Shown: in pieces, positions 36,751 to 45,553 of the stretch | Numbering within the stretch: the stretch's first letter is position 1 | How the letters are laid out: each line of letters opens with the position of its first letter | Origin: GCA-2731375 sp964590195 | GTDB lineage: Bacteria; Pseudomonadota; Alphaproteobacteria; GCA-2731375 | Direction of reading: 5' to 3' | Assembly (NCBI GenBank): GCA_964590195.1 | Contig: CAZPWJ010000004.1 | Coordinates: forward strand, 55,964 to 119,963 | Length of the DNA stretch: 64,000 nt | The notes under the pieces: generated by a model | Databases searched by the model: none | What the model was told of the DNA's origin: nothing | What the model saw: only the letters and a program-made list of their open reading frames with translations | Made by a program: the position numbers and the translations under genes

Positions 36751-37830
36751 ATGCAGTTTGGTTGGCTTACCCTGGCGCTTTCGCCCTCGGCGGATGAAGA
36801 TGCCGTCCGTATCGAGCAACAGATCGAACAGGTCTGTTATGCCGAGGAACTTGGCTTTTCCGATGTCTGGCTGACCGAGCATTATTTCACCGGTGAAAGC
36901 GTCTATAACGACGCGGTGCTGTTTGCCGCGGCCCTGGCCATGCGCACGGAGCGTATCCGCCTTGGTTTCGCCGTGGTGCAGATGCCGTTTCATCATCCCG
37001 TACGTCTGGCCACCCAATTGGCCCTGCTGGATAATCTGTCCAAGGGCCGGGTCGATGTGGGGGTGGGCAAGGGCACGGTCTATAATGAGTATGAATTCGT
37101 CGGTCACGGCCTGCGCAGTGACGACAGCCGGGAGCGCATGGAAGAGGCGGTCGATATTCTGCAACAGGCCTGGGCCGCCGCCTGGAGCGAAACGCCGCTG
37201 CGTTATGACGGCAAGTTTCAGCAGTTCGAAATTCCAGCCTTGCGGCCCCGCCCCATACAGAGGCCAGGTCCGCCATTGTGGCGCAGCGTCATTTCGCCGG
37301 CATCATTCACCGAATGCGGCCGTCTGGGCATTCCCATCCTGACCGCCCGCCTGGGTGTGGAAAAGATCAAGGAGCGCTGGGCCACCTATGCCGCTGGTTT
37401 GCAGGAGGGCGGCCATGACGAGGCGGCCTGCAAGCGCCTGATGGCGCAGACCGCCCTGTGGCGTAACGTCTATGTGGCTGAGAGCGATGCCCAGGCCGAG
37501 GACGAATTATCCCAGCTGATCCTGGATACCCGCCATCACATGATCCATGTGCGCGAGACCCATAATCCCAAGGATTTCGTCATCGACCCCATGATGCTGA
37601 ACCCCTGGACCGACCCGGCCATCAGCGATACCGAGGCGTTGCCCTATGTGCTGGAGACCGGTTGTCTGTTCGGCTCCCCCGCGCGGGTCCGTGATCAGGT
37701 GGCGGAGTTGCGCGACGTGGGCGTGCAGCATTTGCTTTGCCAAACCGGCTTCGGCGATATGAGCCAGGAACAGAACCTCACCTCCATGCGCCGCTTTGGT
37801 GAAGGCGTCATGCCGGCCTTTAGCGACTAA
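36751..37830 (+). CDS. Luciferase-like (LLM class) flavin-dependent oxidoreductase
   Basis: The 359-residue bacterial-luciferase-fold barrel shows 'EELGFSDVWLTEHYFTGESV', 'RTERIRLGFAVVQMPFHHPV', 'LLDNLSKGRVDVGVGKGTVY' and 'MEEAVDILQQAWAA'. Family members are flavin-dependent monooxygenases that cleave C-S, C-N or C-P neighbours, often alkanesulfonates or amines. Placement at the end of the phnDCEE operon suggests it oxidises the imported ligand. No flavin reductase gene is adjacent. The ATG follows GGGAG. Confidence 0.84.
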   Translation: MQFGWLTLALSPSADEDAVRIEQQIEQVCYAEELGFSDVWLTEHYFTGESVYNDAVLFAAALAMRTERIRLGFAVVQMPFHHPVRLATQLALLDNLSKGRVDVGVGKGTVYNEYEFVGHGLRSDDSRERMEEAVDILQQAWAAAWSETPLRYDGKFQQFEIPALRPRPIQRPGPPLWRSVISPASFTECGRLGIPILTARLGVEKIKERWATYAAGLQEGGHDEAACKRLMAQTALWRNVYVAESDAQAEDELSQLILDTRHHMIHVRETHNPKDFVIDPMMLNPWTDPAISDTEALPYVLETGCLFGSPARVRDQVAELRDVGVQHLLCQTGFGDMSQEQNLTSMRRFGEGVMPAFSD

Positions 37831-37850
37831 GCCGCCCATTCATCGTCAGC

Positions 37851-38615
37851 CTATCTGCCGCCCGTTACCGCCAGTGTGTGGCCGGTAATATAGGTCGCCT
37901 CGTCACTAAGCAGAAACAGTATGGCATCGGCGATCTCTTCCGGCAGGCCCAGGCGGCCCAAGGGCGTCAGGGTCATGGGGCCAAGCGTCATGCTGTCCTG
38001 CAAATTGCGCAGCAGGGGGCCGACCCGCTCCGTATCGATGGGCCCCGGCGCGACCGCATTGACCCGAATATTATATTCGGCAAGCTCCATGGCGACGTCC
38101 CGGATGAAGCCATGCACGCCGGCCTTGGAAACGGAATAAGCAGCACCGCCGGTGCTCAACGCGGTCCAGGGCGTGCCTTCCCGCGAACCCGAGGATAGGC
38201 AAACGATGCCGCCGCTTTTCCGCGCCATCATGTGAGGTGCGGCGAAACGGGTACAGAGAAAAGTGCCGCGCAGGTTGAGGCGCAGGGTGTAATCCCAATC
38301 CTCGATCGACATCTCCCAAATCCTGGCATTGCGCGAGCCGCCCATGTTGTTGACCAGGCCATCGATCTGGCCGTGTTGCGAGATCGCCGTTTCGATCAGG
38401 TTTTCCGCCGCCTCCGGCTCGGTCAGATCACCGACCACCGTATGCACGGGGCGGTCGAGGGCGGTAATTTCGGCGGCGGTACCGGCCAGTGCCTCGCCGT
38501 CGATATCGCCGATGACCAGGCTGGCGCCCTCCTGGGCCAGTCGTATGGCCGTGGCCTGGCCCAGGCCGTTCGCCGCGCCGGTGACAACTACAACTCGATC
38601 CTGCATGCGTTTCAT
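37851..38615 (-). CDS. Short-chain dehydrogenase/reductase
   Basis: This 254-residue classical SDR has the NAD(P)-binding 'VVVTGAANGLGQATAIRLAQ', 'LVNNMGGSRNARIW', the catalytic Tyr-Lys in 'AAYSVSKAGVHGFIRDV' and a C-terminal 'TYITGHTLAVTGGR'. An aspartate near the end of the second strand ('LVIGDIDGEAL') suggests NAD rather than NADP. It lies 4 bp downstream of the luciferase-like gene on the same strand, so the two are likely co-expressed. AGGAG precedes the ATG. Confidence 0.88.
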   Translation of the reverse strand: MKRMQDRVVVVTGAANGLGQATAIRLAQEGASLVIGDIDGEALAGTAAEITALDRPVHTVVGDLTEPEAAENLIETAISQHGQIDGLVNNMGGSRNARIWEMSIEDWDYTLRLNLRGTFLCTRFAAPHMMARKSGGIVCLSSGSREGTPWTALSTGGAAYSVSKAGVHGFIRDVAMELAEYNIRVNAVAPGPIDTERVGPLLRNLQDSMTLGPMTLTPLGRLGLPEEIADAILFLLSDEATYITGHTLAVTGGR

Positions 38616-38619
38616 TTTT

Positions 38620-39474
38620 CTAACTCCTTATGCTTTCCACCAGGCGGGTAATCTTATCCAGGCGGAACAGAACATCATCGCTGGGCGCCGCCTTGATGCC
38701 GAAAATACAGCGGGTGACGCCAGCCTTCTCCAGCTTCTCGATCGCGCCAGGGTCACGGGGCGTGCCGAACGTGGTAATGGGATAGGGCGCGCGGCCCGCA
38801 TCCTTGGCCAGGGCGGCAAGTTCCGCCATGCGTGCATCCTTGAGATCGAATTTATTGCCCACTGTCGCCAGCATGGGGATCCAGCCGTCGCCATAACGTT
38901 GCAGCCGCTTGAAAGTACCCGCCGCATCGCCACCGATGAAAATCGGCGGATAGGGTTTTTGCACCGGTTTGGGCCAGGATTGGATGCGCTTGAAGTTGAC
39001 GAACTCGCCTTCGTAGCTGGCTTCATCCTGGGTCCATATCTCCTTCATGGCCTCGATCCGTTCCCGCGCCACCTTCCAGCGCCGCTCCCAGGCGACGCCG
39101 TGATTTTCCAGCTCTTCCCGATTCCAGCCCCAGCCGATGCCGAAATCAACCCGGCCTTGCGAGATATGATCCAGACTGGCTACCTCCTTGGCAGTGATGA
39201 TCGGGTCCCGCTCGGTAACCAGGCAGATGCCGGTGCCCAGGCGGATGCGTTTGGTTACCGCCGCCGCCGCCGTCAGGGTCAGGAACATATCCACGTTGTG
39301 GGAATAATCAGGCGGCAGGTCACCGCCCAGGGTGAACTGGGTGTCGCGGTTGGCGGGAATATGGGTGTGGTCGGGCACGAACAGGGCATCCAGGCCGCGC
39401 TCCTCCACCGCCACGGCCAGGTCCGCCGCCTGCATGGAATAGTCCGTCGCGAACATGCAGATGCCGAATTCCAT
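38620..39474 (-). CDS. LLM class F420- or flavin-dependent oxidoreductase
   Basis: The 284-residue luciferase-like barrel shows 'MEFGICMFATDYSMQAADLA', 'LDALFVPDHTHIPANRDTQF', 'RIRLGTGICLVTERDPIITA' and 'ISQGRVDFGIGWGWNREELE'. This layout matches the TIGR03619-type group annotated as F420-dependent, though no F420 biosynthesis gene is in the window and FMN use is possible. The ATG at 39474 is preceded by GGAGGTGATT, a near-perfect ribosome site. It heads a two-gene unit with the SDR. Confidence 0.85.
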   Translation of the reverse strand: MEFGICMFATDYSMQAADLAVAVEERGLDALFVPDHTHIPANRDTQFTLGGDLPPDYSHNVDMFLTLTAAAAVTKRIRLGTGICLVTERDPIITAKEVASLDHISQGRVDFGIGWGWNREELENHGVAWERRWKVARERIEAMKEIWTQDEASYEGEFVNFKRIQSWPKPVQKPYPPIFIGGDAAGTFKRLQRYGDGWIPMLATVGNKFDLKDARMAELAALAKDAGRAPYPITTFGTPRDPGAIEKLEKAGVTRCIFGIKAAPSDDVLFRLDKITRLVESIRS

Positions 39475-39584
39475 AATCACCTCCACCAACTATCTATCCG
39501 AGTGCCACCGTAGCATGGATCATTTTTTGCCAATGCTCTAGTCTTGGGGCCAATCAAGCCAATCAAGACGCAAGGGGAAATTCC

Positions 39585-40364
39585 ATGACATTTGAACATC
39601 CGGTGCTGTTAACGGGCGGCGCCTCGGGCGTGGGCGAGGCGACGGCGAAGCTGTTGCTGGAACGCGGCCACGAAGTGATCTCGCTGGACATCAAGCCGTC
39701 CAGCAATGCCGATGTGACCCACCATCATTGCGATTTGAGCGATACCGCCAGCATCGATGCGGCGGTCGCGGAACTGCCGGGGACCATTTCCACTGTGTTG
39801 AACGTGGCCGGGGTGCCGGGCACCGTGGGCAGCGATCTGACCTTTGCCGTCAACTTTTTGGGCCTGCGCTATTTGACCGAGACAGTCTGGGACCGCATCG
39901 CCGACAACGGCACCGTGGTCAGCGTTTCCTCCATCGCCGGCAACAACTGGCGCAAGCGGCGCGGCGAACTGGCCGAGGCCCTGGCGACCAAGACGTTCGA
40001 GGAAGGACAGGCCTGGTGGGGCGCCAATGTTGATACCGTCGGCACCGATGCCTATACATTCTCCAAGGAAGCCGTGGTGCTCTACACCATGGTCTTGGCG
40101 GGGCGCGGCCTGGCCCGGGGCATCCGGGTCAACGATGTGGGGCCGGGGCCCATCGATACGCCGATCCTGCCGGATTTCACCACCGAGGTGGGGGCGGACA
40201 CCATGAAGACCATGATCGACATGGTTGGCCGTTCGGCCCAACCCCATGATATTGCCGAGGCGGTGGTGCATCTGGCCGAAGGACATATCGGCTGGTTGAA
40301 CGGGCAACATATTATTGTTGATGGCGGCATGATGGCGGGCTTTTCCAGCGGCTGGAACAAGTAA
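39585..40364 (+). CDS. Short-chain dehydrogenase/reductase
   Basis: The 259-residue SDR has 'VLLTGGASGVGEATAKLLLE' for cofactor binding, 'ISLDIKPSSNADVTHHHCDL' with an Asp favouring NAD, 'VVSVSSIAGNNWRKRRGELA', and the catalytic 'YTFSKEAVVLY'. The long insertion between the Ser and Tyr resembles 3-alpha-hydroxysteroid dehydrogenase-type SDRs. It is the first gene of a plus-strand series with a P450 6 bp downstream, so it may reduce or oxidise the P450 substrate or product. The ribosome site is AAGGGGAAA. Confidence 0.85.
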   Translation: MTFEHPVLLTGGASGVGEATAKLLLERGHEVISLDIKPSSNADVTHHHCDLSDTASIDAAVAELPGTISTVLNVAGVPGTVGSDLTFAVNFLGLRYLTETVWDRIADNGTVVSVSSIAGNNWRKRRGELAEALATKTFEEGQAWWGANVDTVGTDAYTFSKEAVVLYTMVLAGRGLARGIRVNDVGPGPIDTPILPDFTTEVGADTMKTMIDMVGRSAQPHDIAEAVVHLAEGHIGWLNGQHIIVDGGMMAGFSSGWNK

Positions 40365-40370
40365 GGCGCC

Positions 40371-41609
40371 ATGGCCGCCGCACCAATGCCGGCACCTGTC
40401 GATCTGTCCGATGACTTAAGCTTCAGGGACGGCTTCCCGCACCCGTTCTTTACCTGGCTCAGGGAAAACGAGCCTGTGTATTGGCATGCCCCGACACCCG
40501 CCACGCCCGATGGCGAGGGTTTTTGGGTGGTTAGCCGGTATGACGATGTGATGGAGGTTCTGCGCCATGCGGAGCTCTTTTCCTCTGACACCGGCGGCGA
40601 GCGCAAGGGCGGCGGCACGACGCTGAAGGACGAGCGCGCCGCCGGCAAGGTGCTGAACTACACCGACGATCCCCACCATCGGGTGCTGCGCAGCCTGGTC
40701 AACAAGGGCTTCACGGCCCAGGCCGTGGGTCGGTTGGAGGACGAGTTGCGCCGCCGGGCCAACCTGTTGATCGATGCTTTCCCCATTGGCCGGCCCTTTG
40801 ATTTCGTCGCGCACTTTTCGCGGGAGCTGCCGTTGCAGGCCATCTGCATTGTTCTCGGCGTACCGCAGGAGGACCGGGGACGGCTTTGTGAATTGATCGA
40901 CAAGGGCCTGGAGGCGGATGCGCAAACCGTCCTGGCCAAGGAGTTTTTCGTTCAGATCCTGGATTATGCGCGCGGCATCATTGCCGAGAAACGGCGGAAT
41001 CCAAAAGACGATATCCTCTCCACTATCGTCCAGGCCCGCCTGGATGATGAAGATGGTCGCGCCCTGACTGACGAGGAATTGGTCAATTTCTTCGTACTGC
41101 TTTTTCCTGCCGGCGCCGAAACCACGCGCAGCGCTATCGGCGGCGGCCTGCGCGCTTTGATCGAGCATCCCGAACAGCTACGGGCACTGCGTGACGATCC
41201 CGATTTGGTGAAAAGCGCGGGCGAGGAATTCGTCCGCTGGATGACGCCGTCGATCTACAAACGGCGCACGGTCACACATGATACCGTGCTGGCCGGCCAG
41301 GCCCTGAAACGAGGCGACAAGGTGACGATCTGGGAAATGTCCGCCAACCGCGATGCCGCCGTATTTGACGAACCATTCAATTTCGACATCAGCCGCCGGC
41401 CCAACCGCCACGTGGGTTTTGGCTTTGGCACCCATGTTTGCCTGGGCGCCGGCCTGGCGCGTTTGGAAATTAGGATCGCGATCGAGGAACTGCTGCGCCG
41501 TGTCGAAAGCTTCGAGCTGATGGGCCCGGCCCAATGGGTGCCCAATAACCGCCTGCTGGGTCTGCGCGACCTACAATTAAGCGTCACCATGAAGGAGGAA
41601 AACAAATGA
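40371..41609 (+). CDS. Cytochrome P450
   Basis: This 412-residue soluble bacterial P450 has the I-helix oxygen-binding motif 'LLFPAGAETTRSAIGGGL', the K-helix ExxR in 'GEEFVRWMTPSIY' and the heme-ligand loop 'FGFGTHVCLGAGLARLE' with the thiolate near Cys357. Length and motifs match class I P450s that need a ferredoxin and reductase; neither is adjacent. Early residues 'HPFFTWLRENEPVYWH' are typical of the CYP107/CYP125-like alphabet. It sits between an SDR and a carboxymuconolactone-decarboxylase-family gene, overlapping the latter by 4 bp. The substrate is unknown. Confidence 0.92.
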   Translation: MAAAPMPAPVDLSDDLSFRDGFPHPFFTWLRENEPVYWHAPTPATPDGEGFWVVSRYDDVMEVLRHAELFSSDTGGERKGGGTTLKDERAAGKVLNYTDDPHHRVLRSLVNKGFTAQAVGRLEDELRRRANLLIDAFPIGRPFDFVAHFSRELPLQAICIVLGVPQEDRGRLCELIDKGLEADAQTVLAKEFFVQILDYARGIIAEKRRNPKDDILSTIVQARLDDEDGRALTDEELVNFFVLLFPAGAETTRSAIGGGLRALIEHPEQLRALRDDPDLVKSAGEEFVRWMTPSIYKRRTVTHDTVLAGQALKRGDKVTIWEMSANRDAAVFDEPFNFDISRRPNRHVGFGFGTHVCLGAGLARLEIRIAIEELLRRVESFELMGPAQWVPNNRLLGLRDLQLSVTMKEENK

Positions 41610-41968
41610 GCGATGCCGAGAAGCGAGAAAAAGGCAAGGCCATGGCCCGGACCATCCTGAAGGGCACGCCGCCGGGCCCGCGGGTGCCGAAGAAATTCGT
41701 CGATTACAACCTGGAGCACCTGTTCGGCGATGTCTGGCAGGGCGAGGAATTGAGCATCGAGGAACGCTCGCTGGTCACCTGCACCATACTGGTTGCCCTG
41801 AACCGGGAGGCCGAACAGCACATCCATTTCCGCGCCGCCCGGAATTTCGGCCTGCCCCGGGACCGCATCGAAGGTATGATCATGCATGCCGCCCACTACG
41901 CTGGCTGGCCCGTCGCCGCCTCCGCCTTCCGCGTGCTGGCCGAGGTTTGGCCCGAGGAGGATGGGTGA
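41606..41968 (+). CDS. Carboxymuconolactone decarboxylase-family protein
   Basis: The 120-residue all-helical protein resembles gamma-carboxymuconolactone decarboxylase: 'FGDVWQGEELSIEERSLVTC', 'NREAEQHIHFRAARNFGLPR' and 'IEGMIMHAAHYAGWPVAASA'. The CxxC pair of the AhpD peroxidase branch is absent, so a decarboxylase-like or unknown role is favoured. It overlaps the P450 stop (ATGA), implying coupled translation. Confidence 0.85.
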   Translation: MSDAEKREKGKAMARTILKGTPPGPRVPKKFVDYNLEHLFGDVWQGEELSIEERSLVTCTILVALNREAEQHIHFRAARNFGLPRDRIEGMIMHAAHYAGWPVAASAFRVLAEVWPEEDG

Positions 41969-41998
41969 ACTTGAATTTTGCTTGCAAAGGTCGTGAAT

Positions 41999-42907
41999 AT
42001 GACAGCTGAAACCGGCGAAAGCATTGGCTTTGTCGGCCTTGGCGGCATGGGCCGGGGCCTGGTGAAGAATTTACTGAAACATGGGCGCGGCGTTACCGCT
42101 TTCGATGTCGATAGGACGGCCCTCGCCAATGCCGTCGATCAAGGTGCCGAGGCGGCCACCGATGTGCCCAGCCTGGCGGGGCAGGTCGATATTCTGGCGG
42201 TCTGCGTCACCACGGCGGAGGTCATACAGGACATCATGCTGGGCGCTGACGGCGCCTTGCAGCAGATGCGCCCGGGCTCGGTCTTTCTCGATCACACCAC
42301 GACGTCGCCAAGCCATGTGGACATCATGAGCGCGGCCTGCCGCGAAGCCGGCGTTGACTATTGCGAGGCGCCGATGACCCGGACGCCGGCCCATGCGGAC
42401 CGGGGCGAGGTCAATGTTTTGTATGGCGGTACGGAAGAGCTGCTGGCGCGGTTGCGTCCGGTGTTTGAGTGCTATGCCGAAAACATCTTCCACGTCGGCC
42501 CGGCGGGGCATGCCATCCGGCTGAAACTGATCCACAATTATATTGCTTTTTCCAATGTGGCGGCTTGGTGCGAAGGCTTCGCGCTGGCGGCCAAGGACGG
42601 CTTGGATATGTCGAAGGTGATCGGCATCATCTCGGCTGCGGGGGGCAAAAGCGGCATGATGGATATCTACGGCGAAGCCACGCTGCGCCGGGATTTCGCG
42701 CCGCATATGTCGCTTTCCAATGCGCAAAAGGATGTGCGCTATTACGCCGAATGGCTGGGGTCCGCCGGGCTGCCCGGCGGCTTGGCCGAGGCGGTGCATC
42801 AAACCTATGCCACGGCTACCGCCCAGGGCCATGGGGACGAGGGCTGCACCGCGATTATCAAGACCTATGAAGAACTGACCGGGATTGAGGCGCATCTGGA
42901 AGATTGA
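41999..42907 (+). CDS. Beta-hydroxyacid dehydrogenase (3-hydroxyisobutyrate DH family)
   Basis: The 302-residue NAD(P)-dependent enzyme shows the Rossmann motif 'IGFVGLGGMGRGLVKNLLK', the substrate-site 'DYCEAPMTRTPAHADRGEVN' and the catalytic Lys in 'GHAIRLKLIHNYIAFSN'. It would oxidise a 3-hydroxy acid or reduce its semialdehyde. The ATG at 41999, 8 nt after AAAGG, is chosen over upstream TTG and GTG codons. It continues the P450 series with a 30-bp gap. Confidence 0.85.
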   Translation: MTAETGESIGFVGLGGMGRGLVKNLLKHGRGVTAFDVDRTALANAVDQGAEAATDVPSLAGQVDILAVCVTTAEVIQDIMLGADGALQQMRPGSVFLDHTTTSPSHVDIMSAACREAGVDYCEAPMTRTPAHADRGEVNVLYGGTEELLARLRPVFECYAENIFHVGPAGHAIRLKLIHNYIAFSNVAAWCEGFALAAKDGLDMSKVIGIISAAGGKSGMMDIYGEATLRRDFAPHMSLSNAQKDVRYYAEWLGSAGLPGGLAEAVHQTYATATAQGHGDEGCTAIIKTYEELTGIEAHLED

Positions 42908-42965
42908 CGCTGGTTCAATACACACCTGTGCTATAATCCCGCCAAAGATTTGCAGGAGTAGATTT

Positions 42966-44099
42966 ATGCCCGAAATGGAAGTTCTCAATCTTGGCGCCGA
43001 TCCCCACGAGCGTGGTCTGGTGCATGGCCGCCATTTTCCGACCGAGATCCGCGAGAATCTCGAGACATATTTGAGCCGGTTTGAGCTGGCTGGGAATAGC
43101 CGGGATGCGGTGCTGCAAGGCGGCCATGATTGGGCCCGCCGCATCAAGGCCTTCGATGAAGAATATTTCACCGAAATGGCAGGCGTCGCGGAAGGCGCGG
43201 AGCTGCCCCTGGAACAGATCGCGGTGCTGAATGCCCGTTACGAGCTGACCTATCTGTCATCCATGAGTGAGACCCAGGCCGGCCTGACGGCTCAGGACCA
43301 AACGGACGGCTGCACCGCCTTCGCCGCCCTGCCGGAGGTGACCCACGACGGAGGCACCCTGTTGGGGCAGAACTGGGACTGGCTGGCCGATATCCGGGGC
43401 CGCTGTTTCGTGATGCGGGTGGATCGCCCGGATCGTCCGAACTTCATCTGCATGACCCAGGCCGGCATTGTCGGTGGCATGATCGGCCTGAACGAAAGCG
43501 GCCTTGGCCTCTGCGTCAACGGCCTGATTTCCGACCAGGACGGCAAGAACCTGCAACAGCGCCCGTTCCATATGCGGGTGCGCGACATCATGAATTCCGA
43601 GAATATGAACCAGGCGCTCAAGGCGGTGCTGTCGTCGGACCGCAATACCTCCGCCAACTTCCTGATCGGCCATGCGGATGGCGAGGCGATCGATCTGGAA
43701 GCCGCGCCGCAAAAGGCCAACCATATTCTGCCCACCGACGGCCTGTTGACCCACGCCAATCATTTCGAGGTCTGGAACGGCATCAACTCGGTGTTGGAGC
43801 TGGGCGGGCCATCAACCCTGTACCGCAGCCAGCGCCTGCGCCGCCTGTTGGAACAGCGCAACGGCCCGGTCGATGTGGATCTGGCCAAGCGCCTGTTCGG
43901 TGATCACTTTGGCCATCCCTACGCCATCTGCCGCCACGAAGGTGATGACGAGCCCGAGGGCAACAAGAAGTTGACCGTGGCCTCGGTGATCCTGGCCCTG
44001 AATGACCGGGTCATGTACGCCAGTGATGGCCCGCCCTGTGAGAACGAATACCAACGGATCACGTTGGCGGCCTGGTTCGGTTTACCAGTGCGCGACTAG
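42966..44099 (+). CDS. C45-family (acyltransferase-type) autoproteolytic peptidase
   Basis: The 377-residue Ntn-hydrolase resembles isopenicillin N acyltransferase and peptidase family C45. The probable nucleophile is Cys116 in 'QTDGCTAFAALPEV'; the family self-cleaves before this Cys to expose it. Other landmarks are 'GGTLLGQNWDWLADIRGRCF', 'QAGIVGGMIGLNESGLGLCV' and 'LLTHANHFEV'. In bacteria such proteins act as amide hydrolases or acyltransferases of unknown substrate. An AGGAG site precedes the ATG at 42966. It closes the SDR-P450 series and is followed by the palindromic repeat. Confidence 0.83.
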   Translation: MPEMEVLNLGADPHERGLVHGRHFPTEIRENLETYLSRFELAGNSRDAVLQGGHDWARRIKAFDEEYFTEMAGVAEGAELPLEQIAVLNARYELTYLSSMSETQAGLTAQDQTDGCTAFAALPEVTHDGGTLLGQNWDWLADIRGRCFVMRVDRPDRPNFICMTQAGIVGGMIGLNESGLGLCVNGLISDQDGKNLQQRPFHMRVRDIMNSENMNQALKAVLSSDRNTSANFLIGHADGEAIDLEAAPQKANHILPTDGLLTHANHFEVWNGINSVLELGGPSTLYRSQRLRRLLEQRNGPVDVDLAKRLFGDHFGHPYAICRHEGDDEPEGNKKLTVASVILALNDRVMYASDGPPCENEYQRITLAAWFGLPVRD

Positions 44100-44105
44100 A
44101 GGCTG

Positions 44106-44193
44106 CCAGGGATTTCCGGGTCAAGCCCGGCAATGACGTAAGTGTGGTTTGGCCTTTCCACATTGTCATGCCCGGACTTGATCCGGGCATCCA
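44106..44193. repeat. RPE-like double-hairpin intergenic repeat, copy B
   Basis: The right hairpin is perfect (ATGCCCGGA-CTTGA-TCCGGGCAT, 44168-44190); the left, CCGGG-TCAAG-CCCGG with GCAATGAC, is partly degraded. The layout is copy A (5722-5815) with the two halves swapped. It lies between convergent genes (C45 peptidase and MFS) and may end both transcripts. Confidence 0.8.
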
Positions 44194-44271
44194 GGGGCGG
44201 CAACTGGTATGCCAACGTGGAACAGCATGACCGCCTATTTTTTTGCCCTGCCGCGTTCAATTAACGACGCC

Positions 44272-45480
44272 CTAATCGTGACGCCCGCGCTTGGCGGTCA
44301 ACAATAGAAAAATTCCAGCCGTGAGTGTCACGGCGCAGAGCAGATAAAAGGCGTTGGTGTAGCCGCCGCCGTATTCGACTATGGCGCCAAAGACCGGCGG
44401 GCCGCTGACAATGCCGAAGAATAGAAAAAACTGTCCGCCGCCGGCGGCTTCGCCCACTTTGCCTTCCGGCGCCAGGCGGGCGAATTCCGACAGCAGCAGG
44501 CCCAGTACGCCATTGATGCTGGCGCCTAACAGAACGGCGACCAGGGCGCCTAGCCAAAAGGGCCAGGCGGGGGAGAATGAACTCATCGCCAGAATGCTAC
44601 CTGACATCATGATGCCGATCAGGCCCAGCAGGGTCCAGGAACTGATATAACGCCCCGCCACCAGACCCCAGAATATCCGCGCCGGGATGGCGGAGCCGTG
44701 GATGATGGCGAAAATGCCGCCCGCGAAGGCCATCGACAGACCATTGCCCTCCACTAAATAGATCACCGCGAAGGACAAAATTGCCAGCTGCGCGAAGGTG
44801 TAAAAATAACCCATCACCGCCAGGGTGAGCAGCGGCCGGTTACTGATGATCACCCGCAGGCTATCGGCGAAACCGGCCAGGCCGATGGGTTGTGCGGGAT
44901 CTCGATCGTCGTCAAGATCGTTGCGGATTATCTGTAACCCCAGCAGCGTCAGCGCTGGAATGATGGCGATTAGGATGACGGCGATACGCCAGTCATACAG
45001 CGCCACCAGGGGCGGCAGCAGCAGCCCCGCCAGCATGCCGCCCATGGGCGTGCCGGTTTGCTTTACCGAAAAGACGAAAGGCTGCCATCGGGACGGTGCA
45101 TGCCGTGCCAGGATGCGGGAGCCAGCCGGGTTCAATGGTCCCACGGCCACGCCAAGCAACACCGCGCCGGCGATGGCCACCGGCCAGACAGGAAAGATCC
45201 CGGTCAACACGATGCCCAGAACTGCCGCCGCCAAGGCCGCCTGGGATGTGCGGATGACGCCAAATCGCGCCAGTACGCCGCCCGCACCCAGACCTCCGAT
45301 CATGCCGACAATGTAAAGGACGGCCACGTAGATCCCGATACTGGTTGGCTTGACGCCAAGGTCGGCGGCGGCCTGCACAGCCACGACCGGCCCGGCGAAG
45401 CTGCACATGGTGCCGAACGACTGGATGGCCAGCATGGCCGGTAGGGCTGTGCGAATTTTCGTCTGCAGCAGTTCACGCAC
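44272..45480 (-). CDS. MFS transporter
   Basis: The roughly 402-residue major-facilitator permease has about 12 hydrophobic segments; landmarks are 'YIVGMIGGLGAGGVLARFGV' (loop 2-3 region), 'GPLNPAGSRILARHAPSRWQ' and 'VFSVKQTGTPMGGMLAGLLL'. The proposed GTG start at 45480 gives 'RELLQTKIRTALPAML', a normal MFS N-terminus; a TTG at 45525 is the longer alternative. It is the last gene of a GST, luciferase-like, MBL, MFS series and may move the pathway substrate or product. The substrate is unknown. Confidence 0.84.
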   Translation of the reverse strand: MRELLQTKIRTALPAMLAIQSFGTMCSFAGPVVAVQAAADLGVKPTSIGIYVAVLYIVGMIGGLGAGGVLARFGVIRTSQAALAAAVLGIVLTGIFPVWPVAIAGAVLLGVAVGPLNPAGSRILARHAPSRWQPFVFSVKQTGTPMGGMLAGLLLPPLVALYDWRIAVILIAIIPALTLLGLQIIRNDLDDDRDPAQPIGLAGFADSLRVIISNRPLLTLAVMGYFYTFAQLAILSFAVIYLVEGNGLSMAFAGGIFAIIHGSAIPARIFWGLVAGRYISSWTLLGLIGIMMSGSILAMSSFSPAWPFWLGALVAVLLGASINGVLGLLLSEFARLAPEGKVGEAAGGGQFFLFFGIVSGPPVFGAIVEYGGGYTNAFYLLCAVTLTAGIFLLLTAKRGRHD

Positions 45481-45553
45481 GCCGGCTACAAATCCCAAAA
45501 TTCCATGACCAAAAGCCGATGCCAAGCCCCAGGGTCAAATCGTTCTGTATGCA

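Noticed and set aside
38329..39513. Long plus-strand open frame (394 aa)
   Set aside because: It is antisense to the SDR and luciferase-like genes, which carry intact motifs and good ribosome sites; the product is low-quality.
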